Both the position numbers and the translations under genes were made by a program. A DNA stretch of 64,000 nt, from contig NZ_JACIDN010000006.1 in the NCBI RefSeq assembly GCF_014196345.1, positions 372,001 to 436,000 of the forward strand, in the 5' to 3' direction. Numbering within the stretch: position 1 is the stretch's first letter; every line of letters begins with the position of its first letter. Positions 44,513 to 52,889 of this stretch are shown piece by piece. Origin of the DNA: Methylobacterium brachythecii. Its GTDB lineage: Bacteria; Pseudomonadota; Alphaproteobacteria; Rhizobiales; Beijerinckiaceae. The notes beneath the pieces are model-generated. The model ran no database searches and was not told the origin of the DNA. It saw only the letters and a program-made list of their open reading frames with translations.

Positions 44513-45241
44513 ATGCCACCTCTTTCGGAAGTCGCGGAGGCTGCCTTGATACCGGATGCAACGACGCTCCGTCCCGAGATCCTGGCCATTTGGGTCAGGT
44601 CGATCCGGACGACGATGAACTGGTCGCAGGAAGCCTTGGCGGCGGCGGCCGGCGTGAATGTCAGGACGGTGCAGCGCGTCGAGAAGGGCGAACCTTCGAC
44701 CATCAACACCCGTCGGGCTCTTGCGCGGGGTCTGGGCTACGACGACTTCGGCGTCTTCGACGATCCGAGCTTCGTGCAGACCGTCGAGGGGATGCTCGAT
44801 ACGATCGGCACGGCGAGCAGGGAGGCCTCCGGACGGCAGCATCCCGACCACGTTCCGGTCGAGATCAGGCCGGTCCAAGGAGGGGCCGATCTGGAACAGC
44901 TCGTCGATCGTGCGCAGGCCATCGTCTTCCACTGCGAGGACCAGGCGCCCCGACCGGCTCGGGAGAGCGTGGCCGCGATGTTCGACCTGATGGGCGACCT
45001 GAAGGACCTATGGGTCGAGATGTCCTTCGGGCAGCGGCTCGGATACCGGGACGATCTCGCAAGACTGAAGGACGAGATCGAGGGCCACGGCATGGATCTA
45101 TACTGGGCCCTGAGGCCGACGAGATTGGTCGGCGAAAGCTGGACCGACAAGACACCCGTGTCGACGACCATCGGCTATCTGACGATCGTGTCGAACGAGA
45201 AGAAGCTCACTTCGATCATGGTCCCGCGAAAAATCATGTAG
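44513..45241 (+). CDS. XRE-type helix-turn-helix regulator
   Basis: About 242 residues from the ATG at 44513; upstream in-frame residues overlap the divergent promoter. Residues about 22-75 are a Cro/CI helix-turn-helix (MNWSQEALAAAAGVNVRTVQ, then RVEKGEPSTINTRRALARGL). The remaining 160 residues form an acidic domain of unknown fold, perhaps the sensor or partner-binding part. It lies 9 bases before the Shedu gene and so is probably its regulator; stand-alone defence nucleases often carry such a gene. It is also divergent from the AbiV-like gene. Confidence 0.82.
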   Translation: MPPLSEVAEAALIPDATTLRPEILAIWVRSIRTTMNWSQEALAAAAGVNVRTVQRVEKGEPSTINTRRALARGLGYDDFGVFDDPSFVQTVEGMLDTIGTASREASGRQHPDHVPVEIRPVQGGADLEQLVDRAQAIVFHCEDQAPRPARESVAAMFDLMGDLKDLWVEMSFGQRLGYRDDLARLKDEIEGHGMDLYWALRPTRLVGESWTDKTPVSTTIGYLTIVSNEKKLTSIMVPRKIM

Positions 45242-45250
45242 CTTCGACGC

Positions 45251-46330
45251 ATGACGACCGACGCCGAGTACATCGCGCACTACCAGCCGGATAAGCTCTA
45301 TACGCACCCGGCACCTGCCGGGGCCTACGCGACGATCGTGGGAGAGAGCGAGGAGATCCGGATCGGCGAAGTCGCGGTGACCGCCCGCTGCAGGATCGCG
45401 GTGACGGCTTTCCATGTGAAGGATCGGGGCGACTACGGGCAGTTCAAGATCAGGAAGCTTCTGTTCCACAAGACGCATGGCTGGCGCGAGGACGGCGCCG
45501 TCCAGGTCAATCAATTCCAACTCGCGCAGATGAGGGAATTCCTGGCGATCCTGTCGAGTCTCGATCTCGGCGAGGCGCAGAAGACGCGCGTTTCCTTGGA
45601 GAACCTTCACGTCGGGGCGCTTGGAGCGTTGCTGTCGAGCGCGAAGGGAGCCGAGCTGATCGACGCGTTGGCCGCGAGCCCCGACCTGCATGTCGATATC
45701 TACGCCGTCGGCACGAAGCGCAGCGCACTCCGGGAGTTCGAGGATCTGCTTCGGGATCCGGAAATTCCGGAGGCGACGTGGCAGGCGTTCTTCGAGCGCA
45801 ATCCCTGGATCTTCGGCCACGGGCTCAACTACGTGTTTCTCGACAAGGTTGCCCCGAAGCTCGAGGCATCGACGACGGGTAGTTCGTTCGATCGGTCCGG
45901 CAAGCGGGCCGATGGGCTGATGATGACGAGGGCGGAGGTCAGCCAGTACGTCCTCGTGGAGATCAAGAGGAACGCGACCCGTCTTCTACAGGGCAGGCCC
46001 TACAGGTCCGGATGCTGGAGCATCTCGGACGAACTCGCGGGAGCCGTCGCGCAGGTCCAGAAGACCGTCTTCGAATTCGTGCGCCATCGCTTTCGCGACG
46101 AAGGCAGGAACGCCGACGGTTCTTTCACCGGCAACTTCGTCCACGCCGTCGAGCCGCGGAGCTATCTCGTCGTCGGAACGCTCGATCAGGTTCGGGACGA
46201 CCCCGACCAGATCGCGAGCTTCGAACTCTTCAGGCGAAACGTGCGAGCGCCGGAGATCCTGACGTTCGGCGAGCTGTTCCATCGCGCCCGCTGCATCGTC
46301 GAGAACGTCTCCCGGCAGCCGGCCCGCTGA
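45251..46330 (+). CDS. sduA: Shedu defence nuclease SduA (DUF4263)
   Basis: A 359-residue protein. The N-terminal half (residues 1-160) is beta-rich and unassigned (YATIVGESEEIRIGEVAVT). The C-terminal half matches SduA/DUF4263: TWQAFFERNPWIFGHGLNYV, then KRADGLMMTRAEVSQYVLVE and IKRNATRLLQ, where Asp, the Glu before IK and the Lys form the PD-(D/E)xK site. It ends with YRSGCWSISDELAGAVAQVQ, also typical. Shedu is a single-protein anti-phage system whose nuclease cuts DNA, with the N-terminal region differing between branches and setting specificity. The preceding HTH gene is 9 bases away. Confidence 0.87.
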   Translation: MTTDAEYIAHYQPDKLYTHPAPAGAYATIVGESEEIRIGEVAVTARCRIAVTAFHVKDRGDYGQFKIRKLLFHKTHGWREDGAVQVNQFQLAQMREFLAILSSLDLGEAQKTRVSLENLHVGALGALLSSAKGAELIDALAASPDLHVDIYAVGTKRSALREFEDLLRDPEIPEATWQAFFERNPWIFGHGLNYVFLDKVAPKLEASTTGSSFDRSGKRADGLMMTRAEVSQYVLVEIKRNATRLLQGRPYRSGCWSISDELAGAVAQVQKTVFEFVRHRFRDEGRNADGSFTGNFVHAVEPRSYLVVGTLDQVRDDPDQIASFELFRRNVRAPEILTFGELFHRARCIVENVSRQPAR

Positions 46331-46779
46331 CGGCGACAGGTCTCGGACGATCCTCCGGCACCGGCCACGTTCGATCGACGACGCATCGATCGGCGAGGTC
46401 GTCGCAGATGACCGACTTCATCGTTGCTCCGAGCGGGCAGTCCCCCGGCCTCGTCAGTCCGAACGCCGACGAAACAAACGAGACCTGAGACGGAATCGCG
46501 AAAACGCGACGGGCGCCCCGCCGCCATGGGGAGAGGCACCCGGGTCGAAGCTTAGTCATTCGTGTTGCCTGGGCCCTACAGCCAAGCTCAGCCGTTAGGC
46601 GCATCCTGTCGGTCGGAAATGCGTCGCCAACGGTGCAAATTCGGCCTTGCGGTGTGGCATTGTGCGCACAAGCAAGTGAATTTCCACCGAAAGGGCATAT
46701 TTCCCGCAGAGCAGCGAAGTGTAAGGTCGCAGCTTCGAGTCGGGTCGCCTCGTCCGGGCTGCGTTTCGAGGAGTGTCGC
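46331..46779. other. Intergenic region, no gene seen
   Basis: About 450 bases after the Shedu gene. The short frames on either strand look like non-coding shadows. It holds the ribosome site GAGGAG for the next gene and probably its promoter. No repeat, tRNA or clear terminator was recognised. Confidence 0.5.
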
Positions 46780-47061
46780 ATGGGTCGCCCGCCCGACGGC
46801 GTGATGGCTTACAGCACGTCTTCCCCGGCTTCGGGACGCTCCCGCACGCCTCATGAGGGCAAGGAACCGGCGTCCAAAGCCTCGGAAAAGGCCGCCGCCA
46901 ACCCGATGATCTCGCCTCAGGAGCTTGCGAAGCTCGCCGAGGACGACTTCAAATCGCCCGAAGACATCAGGCTCCTCATCGAGCGCCGGAAGGCGGAATT
47001 CGATAAAGAGTGGGTGATCGACCCGAAAAGCGAAGATGACTTCGACCCCCTGACCCGGTAA
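46780..47061 (+). CDS. Small hypothetical protein, possible antitoxin (93 residues)
   Basis: The protein starts GRPPDGVMAYSTSS and is charged and disordered in its first 40 residues. The second half (ISPQELAKLAEDDFKSPEDI, then IERRKAEFDKEW) is a helical acidic tail. It lies 46 bases before the ADP-ribosyltransferase-like gene. A small acidic protein in that place suggests an antitoxin or specificity partner. No named domain is visible. Confidence 0.6.
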   Translation: MGRPPDGVMAYSTSSPASGRSRTPHEGKEPASKASEKAAANPMISPQELAKLAEDDFKSPEDIRLLIERRKAEFDKEWVIDPKSEDDFDPLTR

Positions 47062-47107
47062 GCATCCTGCCCGCATTTCAGCGGACGGAAACGACCGGGG
47101 GTTACTG

Positions 47108-47695
47108 GTGGCGGGGCTGGGAGTCGTACGCGGCTTTCACGGGACGACTGTGAAAGCGGCACAAGCCATAATCGACGGAAGCCTCAATCTCAGTACTCGC
47201 CCGGCTTCCTGGCTCGGTTATGGCCGGTACTTCTTTCAGGACGCACCCGACTACGCACGGAAGTGGGCCGAGATGACCGCGGGTCGGGCCAGCCGCGGCA
47301 ACGAGGGCGGCCCCGCGGTCCTCGCCGTCGATATCGACCTCAGCCGGTGCCTGGATCTCGCCAGCGGAGCCTATTGGAGCTTCGTCAAGCAGGCCGCGAA
47401 CCAGTACAGAGCGCCCAAACGGCAGCTCGGCCCTCTATCGATCTATCTCGATGCCGGCATCTCGAACAAGGTCGCGCTCGGACGGAACTTCGAGGATTGC
47501 GACATCATGAACGCGGTCGTCGAGAGCCTGAAGAGGCGCATGCAGTCTCTCGGCGGCGACATCACGACGGTGCGCTCGGCCTTCATCGAAGGCACGCCGA
47601 TGCACGAGACGTCCTGGCTGTTCTCGAATTCGTGCATCATGCTCTCGGTACTGGAGAAGAAGGCCTTCGTCTCCGCCTTCGAGCAGGTGATGTAG
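47108..47695 (+). CDS. Putative ADP-ribosyltransferase-like toxin
   Basis: A 195-residue protein starting at GTG. The N-terminus reads RGFHGTTVKAAQAIIDGSLN, followed by SWLGYGRYFFQDAPDYARKW, the H-G-T and Y-F-F pattern of ADP-ribosyltransferases of diphtheria-toxin/PARP type, in which His and Tyr grip NAD. Later AVDIDLSRCLDLASGAYW fits the same group. The third catalytic residue is not obvious. I recall similar stand-alone proteins in toxin-antitoxin settings, but this is by resemblance. The 93-residue gene just upstream is a candidate antitoxin. The stop lies 7 bases before the convergent integrase gene end. Confidence 0.6.
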   Translation: MAGLGVVRGFHGTTVKAAQAIIDGSLNLSTRPASWLGYGRYFFQDAPDYARKWAEMTAGRASRGNEGGPAVLAVDIDLSRCLDLASGAYWSFVKQAANQYRAPKRQLGPLSIYLDAGISNKVALGRNFEDCDIMNAVVESLKRRMQSLGGDITTVRSAFIEGTPMHETSWLFSNSCIMLSVLEKKAFVSAFEQVM

Positions 47696-47702
47696 CTGGG
47701 CT

Positions 47703-48998
47703 TCACCCCGGTCCGGCATCCTGCCGTTCCTTCGCGAGATCGTATCGGGGCATCCGGGCCACCGCCGGCATCATGACGTCGACGGGAAATCGCCCGTACC
47801 GTTCGCCTTCCGTGCGCGGGGCATGCCCCTGGATGGCATCCAGCAATGCGCCGTCGATCCCAGCGCGGCGGCCGACGGTCTTGAAGCGGTGCCGCCAGCC
47901 GTGGTTCGGATCGACGCCCGGATCGTCGACGCCGATAGAGCGGACCCAGGCAGCGAGGCGCTCGCCCACTTTCTTGTAGATCGGGTGCGCGGCCTGCCCG
48001 TTCCGTCCGCGGGCCGGGTCGTAGAACAGCGGCCCCGGCCCCCGTTCCTTCGCGAATGCGAGGAAGCCCTGCTCGACGAGGTGGGGATGGACCGGGACGT
48101 CGCGCCATTTCCTGTTCTTCACGCTGCCGGCCTCCGGGGTGATGCGAAGGAACGGGATGCCGTTCTCCACGCGCACGTCGCTGCCGCGCAGCTGCGTCAT
48201 CTCGTTGACGCGCGCGCCGCCGTAGGCGCACAGCCACGGGATCCAGCGGCGCGCCGCGGCATGCTCGCGGGAGAGCCTCGTATCCTGGGGAGCCAGGGAG
48301 GCGCGAAGGATCGCGTAGGCCTCTCCGTCGGTGAAGTCGCGGTCGCGCGTCGTCGGCTTGTCCGGCACAGCGACGACGATGTCGGCGGCCGGGTTCGCGG
48401 TCATGCAGCCCTCGGCGACCGCCCAGTTCATCAATGCCTTCACGGCGGCGACGTATGCGTCGCGCACGGTCCGCGGATCGCGACCCGAGGCGAGGAGGTC
48501 GCGCTTCCACCCGATCAGGTCGTCGCGGGTCACGAGCTCCAGATCGTCGGTGCCGCAGGCCTCCTCGAGGGCCACGAAGACCCCCGTCCAGCGCTTGACC
48601 GTCGAAGGAGCGAGTGCGGCATCCTTGGCGTAGGCTTCGAAGGTGCCTCGCCAGGGGGCGGACTTCCGGCTCGAAGGAGCGGTCGGCGGCGGTTCGGGCG
48701 GCCCTGGTAAGGAACGGGCGATGCCGGCGGGTGTCTCGTCCGATGCCGCAGAGGCGAGGGCGCCCGCGGCACGACGAAGGAGCGACCAGCGCTCTTCGAC
48801 CTCGATGGCCGTGAGCAGATACTGCGTGCGCGCGACCGTCGGTTCCTTCGTCCGAAGGCTCTTTCGTTCCTCCGTCCGGCCGACGAGGAAGAGCAATTCC
48901 TTCGGAACGCGACGGCGGAACCAGTACGTATGGGTCTTGGGGTGACGCCAGGGGCGGGAGATGCCGAGCACCATCTGTGTACCACGCGCGTGTACCAC
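47703..48998 (-). CDS. Tyrosine-type site-specific integrase
   Basis: A 431-residue protein. It has an N-terminal basic region (HTYWFRRRVPKELLFLVGRT), a SAM-like core-binding domain (about 130-230) and a catalytic domain with the first arginine in YGGARVNEMTQLRGSDV, HGWRHRFKTVGRRAGI and a late QGHAPRTEGERYGRFP, where Y is the nucleophile. This is the phage/island P4-like type. The start is 66 bases from a tRNA-Ser gene, so the integrase probably inserts the island at that tRNA. A start at MVLGIS, 8 residues in, is equally likely. Confidence 0.9.
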   Translation of the reverse strand: MVHARGTQMVLGISRPWRHPKTHTYWFRRRVPKELLFLVGRTEERKSLRTKEPTVARTQYLLTAIEVEERWSLLRRAAGALASAASDETPAGIARSLPGPPEPPPTAPSSRKSAPWRGTFEAYAKDAALAPSTVKRWTGVFVALEEACGTDDLELVTRDDLIGWKRDLLASGRDPRTVRDAYVAAVKALMNWAVAEGCMTANPAADIVVAVPDKPTTRDRDFTDGEAYAILRASLAPQDTRLSREHAAARRWIPWLCAYGGARVNEMTQLRGSDVRVENGIPFLRITPEAGSVKNRKWRDVPVHPHLVEQGFLAFAKERGPGPLFYDPARGRNGQAAHPIYKKVGERLAAWVRSIGVDDPGVDPNHGWRHRFKTVGRRAGIDGALLDAIQGHAPRTEGERYGRFPVDVMMPAVARMPRYDLAKERQDAGPG

Positions 48999-49063
48999 AA
49001 AGGCGCCGAAACAGCCCCATGTGGGGCCGATTTGTCTTTAAAATCAATGACTTAGGTTTTTAA

Positions 49064-49153
49064 TGGCGGAGAGGGAGGGATTCGAACCCCCGATGGGCTT
49101 GCACCCATGCCGCATTTCGAGTGCGGTGCATTCAACCGCTCTGCCACCTCTCC
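49064..49153 (-). tRNA. tRNA-Ser (anticodon CGA)
   Basis: On the minus strand the 90 bases start GGAGAGGTGGCAGAG and end CTCTCCGCCA, a 7-bp acceptor stem with encoded CCA. The anticodon arm CCGCACTCGAAATGCGG gives loop CTCGAAA and anticodon CGA. A long variable arm (CATGGGTGCAAGCCCATC) marks it as serine. The T-arm reads GGGTTCGAATCCC. It lies beside the integrase and is the likely attachment site. Confidence 0.95.
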
Positions 49154-49366
49154 AATCCTGGCCGCCGAGCGGGCACGCTGGGCTGTCGAAGGCCCATGCC
49201 GGGATCGCGCCGGCCCCATGGGGCGCGGCGAGGGCCGGGTGATAGCGGAGGGGACTGGGTCTGGCAAGGCGAACCTGGGCCACACGCGCTCGGCTTTTCA
49301 CCAGCCCCCGCCATGAACAGGATTCGGAGGGCGCACGGCGCCATCCACAGCCTTTGAGGGGTCGGA

Positions 49367-49381
49367 TTAACCCCTCGTTAA
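49367..49381 (+). promoter_or_regulatory. CtrA-type box upstream of the 70-residue gene
   Basis: TTAACCCCTCGTTAA fits TTAA-N7-TTAA, the CtrA binding sequence of alphaproteobacteria, and is followed by CC. It is 51 bases upstream of the ATG at 49432. Overlapping it, GAGGGGT (49356-49362) and ACCCCTC (49370-49376) form a perfect 7-bp inverted repeat. Control by the cell-cycle regulator CtrA is inferred. Confidence 0.55.
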
Positions 49382-49431
49382 CCGCGCTGGACTGTTCTGG
49401 ATCCGTTCTCAACGCGAGTCGGAGAGGGACC

Positions 49432-49644
49432 ATGACCGAAGCCATGATGCGCAGCAGCGCCGTCGCCACCGCGAGCCCGGTGGAGGAGATCGCCCAGGCC
49501 TATCTCAGTACCGCCGAAGGCGATGCCGCCGTGGCCCTGCGCCGCGCGATCACCGATGCGTTGTCCGACCTCCTGGAGGCCGAGCGGCGCTCCCGCGAGA
49601 CCGGCCGGATGATCTCCCGCGGCTACGTGCGCCGGCCGGGATAG
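49432..49644 (+). CDS. Small hypothetical protein (70 residues)
   Basis: The protein starts TEAMMRSSAVATASPVEEI, has a helical middle (DAAVALRRAITDALSDLLEA) and ends RRPG. It has no signal peptide or membrane segment. The start fits GGAG at 49422-49427. The exact match of a CtrA box 51 bases upstream suggests cell-cycle or motility-type control. Function unknown. Confidence 0.65.
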   Translation: MTEAMMRSSAVATASPVEEIAQAYLSTAEGDAAVALRRAITDALSDLLEAERRSRETGRMISRGYVRRPG

Positions 49645-49740
49645 AGCGGCCCGGCCGCCCTGAAGACGCGGCCCACGAAACGGGCGCCGCCTCGGCACGT
49701 TGACCTCCCGGCCGCGCCACACGCTCGATCAGGAGACGCC

Positions 49741-50112
49741 ATGAGACGGATGCTTTTGGCCATTGCCGCGCAGCCGCTGCTGGCCGCACCGGCCCTCGCG
49801 CAGAGCGTGCCCTCTGATCCGACCACGATCAGCCTCGGCGGATTGCAGACGAACCCGCCGGGCGCGGCGAACACGCTCACCAATCCCGGGCAATTGTCGC
49901 TCGGCGGCCAGACGAGCGCGGCCGGCGGCGGTGGATCGGGCGGGGCTGGGATTGCCAGCTCGGCCGCCAATCCCGGCCAGCTCGATTTCAGTCGGACCAA
50001 CGGCACCGGCGGGGCGCCGTCGGGCGGCGGCGCCGGCATCGCGTCGAGCTCGGCCGCGACGTCGCAGACGGACGACGCGTACCTGTATCCGCTCTACGGC
50101 AAGCACTTCTGA
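49741..50112 (+). CDS. Small secreted glycine-rich protein
   Basis: A 123-residue protein with GGAGA upstream and a Sec signal peptide (RRMLLAIAAQPLLAAPALAQ) cleaved after ALAQ. The mature part is Gly, Ser and Asn rich with imperfect repeats of the types NPGQLSLGGQ / NPGQLDFSRT and GAGIASSAA / GAGIASSSA. It is probably a periplasmic or surface protein of unknown function. It ends YLYPLYGKHF, an aromatic C-terminus as in some outer-membrane-associated proteins. Confidence 0.75.
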   Translation: MRRMLLAIAAQPLLAAPALAQSVPSDPTTISLGGLQTNPPGAANTLTNPGQLSLGGQTSAAGGGGSGGAGIASSAANPGQLDFSRTNGTGGAPSGGGAGIASSSAATSQTDDAYLYPLYGKHF

Positions 50113-50122
50113 CACGTAGCGG

Positions 50123-50797
50123 TCAGGTCTTGGGGGTGAAGGTGCCCGCCGCGCGCAACGCCTCGGTGACGCCGCTCATCGTGATCTGCACCCCGACGCA
50201 GAGCAGGATGAAGGCCGCAAGCCGGGCGATGACGCGAATGCGCGATTTGCCGAGCAGGTCGGTGATCCAGTCGGCCCAGCTATAGGTGAAGCCGATCGCT
50301 GCCGCGATGGCGAGCGCCGCGACTGAGGTGCCCGTGGCAAAGGCCGCGAATTCGGCACCGCCCGATGGCCGGTTCGAGCCGAGAGCGATCGCCACCGCGA
50401 TGGAGCCCGGCCCCGTCGTCAGCGGCAGGGTCAGCGGGAAGAACGCGATGTCGTCCTGGCCCCGCGCATCCTCGGCCTGGGCCTGCTTCTTGTCCTCGTT
50501 CCGTTCCGGCGCGTTCAGGAGGTGCCAGCCGCTCGCCGCCACCACCAGGCCGCCGGCCACGCGGAGCGCCGGGATCGAGACCCCGAAGAAGTCGACGACA
50601 TAGGCACCGATCCAGAGCGAGGCGAGCAGCACGATCGCCGAGTAGACCATGACGCGCCTGGCGAGCAGCGTCCGGTCGGCATGCGTCCGGTCGCCGGTGA
50701 TCTGCGCGAAGATTAGCGCGCCCCCGAGCGGATTCACGATGGAGAACAGCGCCGAGGCCGCCGCCAGAAAGCTTTTCGCGGCTTCGATCCACCACAT
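50123..50797 (-). CDS. MarC-family integral membrane protein
   Basis: About 224 residues from the ATG at 50797 (MWWIEAAKSFLAAASALFSI); upstream residues are a non-membrane extension without a ribosome site. The family motif SIVNPLGGALIFAQITGD is followed by about five more membrane segments, and FFPLTLPLTTGPGSIAVAIA is a conserved MarC stretch. MarC proteins are six-helix inner-membrane proteins of unknown transport substrate. It is a single gene near the palindromic repeats. Confidence 0.9.
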   Translation of the reverse strand: MWWIEAAKSFLAAASALFSIVNPLGGALIFAQITGDRTHADRTLLARRVMVYSAIVLLASLWIGAYVVDFFGVSIPALRVAGGLVVAASGWHLLNAPERNEDKKQAQAEDARGQDDIAFFPLTLPLTTGPGSIAVAIALGSNRPSGGAEFAAFATGTSVAALAIAAAIGFTYSWADWITDLLGKSRIRVIARLAAFILLCVGVQITMSGVTEALRAAGTFTPKT

Positions 50798-50885
50798 GGC
50801 GACGGTCCGGTTGGTTGGGTGGGATGAGGTAGAGGAGAGCGTGGGTGAGGCGCAAGGACGGGGGTGCGGTCGCACGGCAGATCCC

Positions 50886-51000
50886 CGTCATTCCGGGGCG
50901 CCGGAGGCGAACCCGGAATCCACCCGTGATGCGGGGCGGGGGCAACTGTGGCGGCCAGTCGTGGATTCCGGGTTCCGCTGCGCGGCCCCGGAATGACGGG
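50886..51000. repeat. Palindromic intergenic repeat, copy 1
   Basis: About 115 bases with inverted ends: CGTCATTCCGGGGCGCCGG at the left and GCGGCCCCGGAATGACGGG at the right, and an inner pair CCCGGAATCCA / TGGATTCCGGG. It can fold into a long cruciform or RNA hairpin. It lies between marC and the GIY-YIG remnant. This looks like a small dispersed (REP- or MITE-like) element of Methylobacteriaceae, though I cannot check the genome copy number. Confidence 0.8.
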
Positions 51001-51010
51001 GGAGGACAGA

Positions 51011-51313
51011 TTACGCGTTCAGCTGTTCGTAGAGGTCGGCCCAATCCGGGTTAATCGCCTCAATGAGAGCGAGTTTCCAAGCGCGCCGCCACTTCTTGAT
51101 CTACTTCTCCCGAGCGATGGCCTCGTCTATGCGCTCGTGGACCTCGTACCAGACCAATCGATCGATATCGTATCGAGACGAGAAGCCGGGCGTCGCCTTC
51201 GTTCGGTGCTCCCAGATGCGTCGAGCTAGGTGGCTCGTCACTCCGAGGTAGAGAGTGCCGTCCCGCTTATTAGCAAGCAGATAAACGGCCCCCCAATACG
51301 TCACCACTGTCAT
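51011..51313 (-). pseudogene. GIY-YIG endonuclease gene with an in-frame amber codon
   Basis: From the ATG at 51313 (alternatives just inside) the frame reads WGAVYLLANKRDGTLYLGVT, the GIY-YIG start, and runs 70 residues to AIAREK before a TAG at 51101-51103. The same frame then continues IKKWRRAWKLALIEAINPDW and ends at a TAA (51011-51013), which is the normal C-terminus of this small family. The expected codon after REK is CAG (Gln), so one C-to-T change produced the stop. The 70-residue piece lacks the final helix. The start codon falls inside the left arm of the second palindromic repeat. Confidence 0.8.
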
Positions 51314-51411
51314 TCCGGACCCGGGCAGCGGGATCCGGAATCCACGCGTGATTCAAAAAGTTTCGAGCTCAGTCATGGATTCCGGGTGCCGCTGCGCGGC
51401 CCCGAAATGAC
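51309..51411. repeat. Palindromic intergenic repeat, copy 2
   Basis: About 103 bases with the same layout as copy 1: left end GTCATTCCGGACCCGGG, inner GGAATCCACG / CATGGATTCCGGGT and right end GCGCGGCCCCGAAATGAC. The middle differs, so the copies share ends rather than the whole length. It separates the GIY-YIG remnant from the sugar dehydrogenase gene. Confidence 0.8.
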
Positions 51412-51430
51412 TAACAAGGAGAGCCGTGCC

Positions 51431-52774
51431 TTACGATCCCTGCGCGCCCGTTACCCGCCACACCGCCTTCCCCACATCATCCGTCACCAGCAGTGCGCCG
51501 CTTTTGTCGAGCGTCACGCCCACCGGGCGGCCTTGGGCCTTTTCGTCGGCGTCGAGGAAGCCGGTCAGCACGTCGAGCGGCTTGCCGGAGGGCTTTCCGT
51601 TCTCGAAGGGGACGTAGATCACCTTGTAGCCGCTCTTCGGCCGGCGGTTCCACGAGCCGTGCTGGGCGACGAAGATGCCGCTCTTCCAAGTCTCGGGGAG
51701 GGAGGATCCCATCGAGAAGGCGATGCCGAGGGACGCCGTGTGGGTGCCCACCGCATAATCCGGCGCGATCGACTTCGAGACCCGTTCGGGGTTCGGCGGC
51801 TGCACGCGGGCATCGGCAGTGTTGCCCCAATAGGCCCAGGGCCAGCCGTAGAAGGCGCCCTCCTGCACATGGGTGATGTAGTCGGGCACGAGATCGCTGC
51901 CGATCTCGTCGCGCTCGTTGACAACCGTCCAGAGGGCGCCGGACTGCGGTTCGAGGGCGAGGCCGTTCGGGTTGCGCAGGCCGCCGGCGAACTCGCGAAA
52001 ATCCTTCGAGGCGATGTCGTAGACCCAGATCGCCGCGCGGCCTTTCTCCTTGTCGAGACCGTTCTCGCCGACATTCGAGTTCGAGCCCACGGTGACGTAG
52101 AGCTTCTTACCATCGGCACTAGCGATGACGTTCTTGGTCCAGTGGTGGTTGATGCCCGAGGGCAGGTCGACGAGCTTTTCCGGCGTCGCCGTGATCTCGG
52201 TCTGCCCCTCCTGGTAGGGCACCTTCACCAGCGCGTCGGCATTGGCGACGTAGAGGTCGCCGCCGACCAACGCCATACCGAAGGGCGAAGCCAAGCCCTT
52301 GAGGAAGTCGTGGCGCTCCTCCGCGACGCCGTCGCCATCCTTGTCGCGCAGCAGGGTGATCTTGTTGGGGCTCGGCACGCCGGCACCCGCCAGCGTCTTG
52401 ACCTTGTCGGCGACCCAATCGGCGATGCCCGTGGAGGGATCGTCGGTCTTCGGCTTGTTCGTCTCGGCGACGAGTACGTCGCCATTCGGCAGCGTGACGA
52501 CCCAGCGCGGATGGGTGAGGCCGGTGGCGAAGGCCTGGACCGCCAAGCCCTGAGCCGGCGTCGGCTTGGCGCCGTTCTGCCAACCGACGACGCGGGCGAT
52601 GTTCACCGTCGGCATCACGGTGCCGTTGGGCGGCGGCAGCGTCGGGCTCGCGCCAATGCCGGCCGAGTAATCGAGCGTGGCCTGCTCGGGGAACAGGATG
52701 AACTTGTAAACGGCGGCACCGCCCAGGAGTACCACGGCAAGGGCCGCAAGGCCGGCTTTCGATCCTGTCCGCAT
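51431..52774 (-). CDS. PQQ-type soluble sugar (sorbosone) dehydrogenase, membrane-anchored
   Basis: A 447-residue protein with an N-terminal anchor ([20 protein letters not shown]). The rest is the six-bladed propeller of soluble glucose/L-sorbosone dehydrogenases: [80 protein letters not shown] and [12 protein letters not shown], holding PQQ and calcium sites. It probably oxidises sugars or aldehydes in the periplasm and passes electrons to the respiratory chain. It is a single gene flanked by repeats. Confidence 0.88.
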   Translation of the reverse strand: MRTGSKAGLAALAVVLLGGAAVYKFILFPEQATLDYSAGIGASPTLPPPNGTVMPTVNIARVVGWQNGAKPTPAQGLAVQAFATGLTHPRWVVTLPNGDVLVAETNKPKTDDPSTGIADWVADKVKTLAGAGVPSPNKITLLRDKDGDGVAEERHDFLKGLASPFGMALVGGDLYVANADALVKVPYQEGQTEITATPEKLVDLPSGINHHWTKNVIASADGKKLYVTVGSNSNVGENGLDKEKGRAAIWVYDIASKDFREFAGGLRNPNGLALEPQSGALWTVVNERDEIGSDLVPDYITHVQEGAFYGWPWAYWGNTADARVQPPNPERVSKSIAPDYAVGTHTASLGIAFSMGSSLPETWKSGIFVAQHGSWNRRPKSGYKVIYVPFENGKPSGKPLDVLTGFLDADEKAQGRPVGVTLDKSGALLVTDDVGKAVWRVTGAQGS

Positions 52775-52889
52775 CGGGATGTGCGCTCTGCTGCTAGGCG
52801 ACGCGAGAGGCGCCGCCGACGGCCTTCAACGCCGGGAGCGTGGATCAGTTCGGGGGGCAGGGGATTTTGGGACGGGCGAAACGCTCGCC

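Larger units (their letters stand above)
35573..49153. mobile_element. Putative defence-carrying genomic island at tRNA-Ser
   Basis: The right end is defined by a tRNA-Ser(CGA) gene with a tyrosine integrase whose start is 66 bases away, the usual layout of a tRNA-integrated island. Between it and the AT-rich region at 35.6-35.9 kb nearly every gene is of defence or toxin type. The left boundary is inferred, since no repeat of the tRNA 3-prime end was found; the imu cassette could also be inside. Confidence 0.5.

Noticed and set aside
47703-49153. Search for a second attachment copy of the tRNA-Ser end
   Set aside because: No stretch matching the T-arm and acceptor end was found by eye elsewhere, so no attachment pair is claimed.
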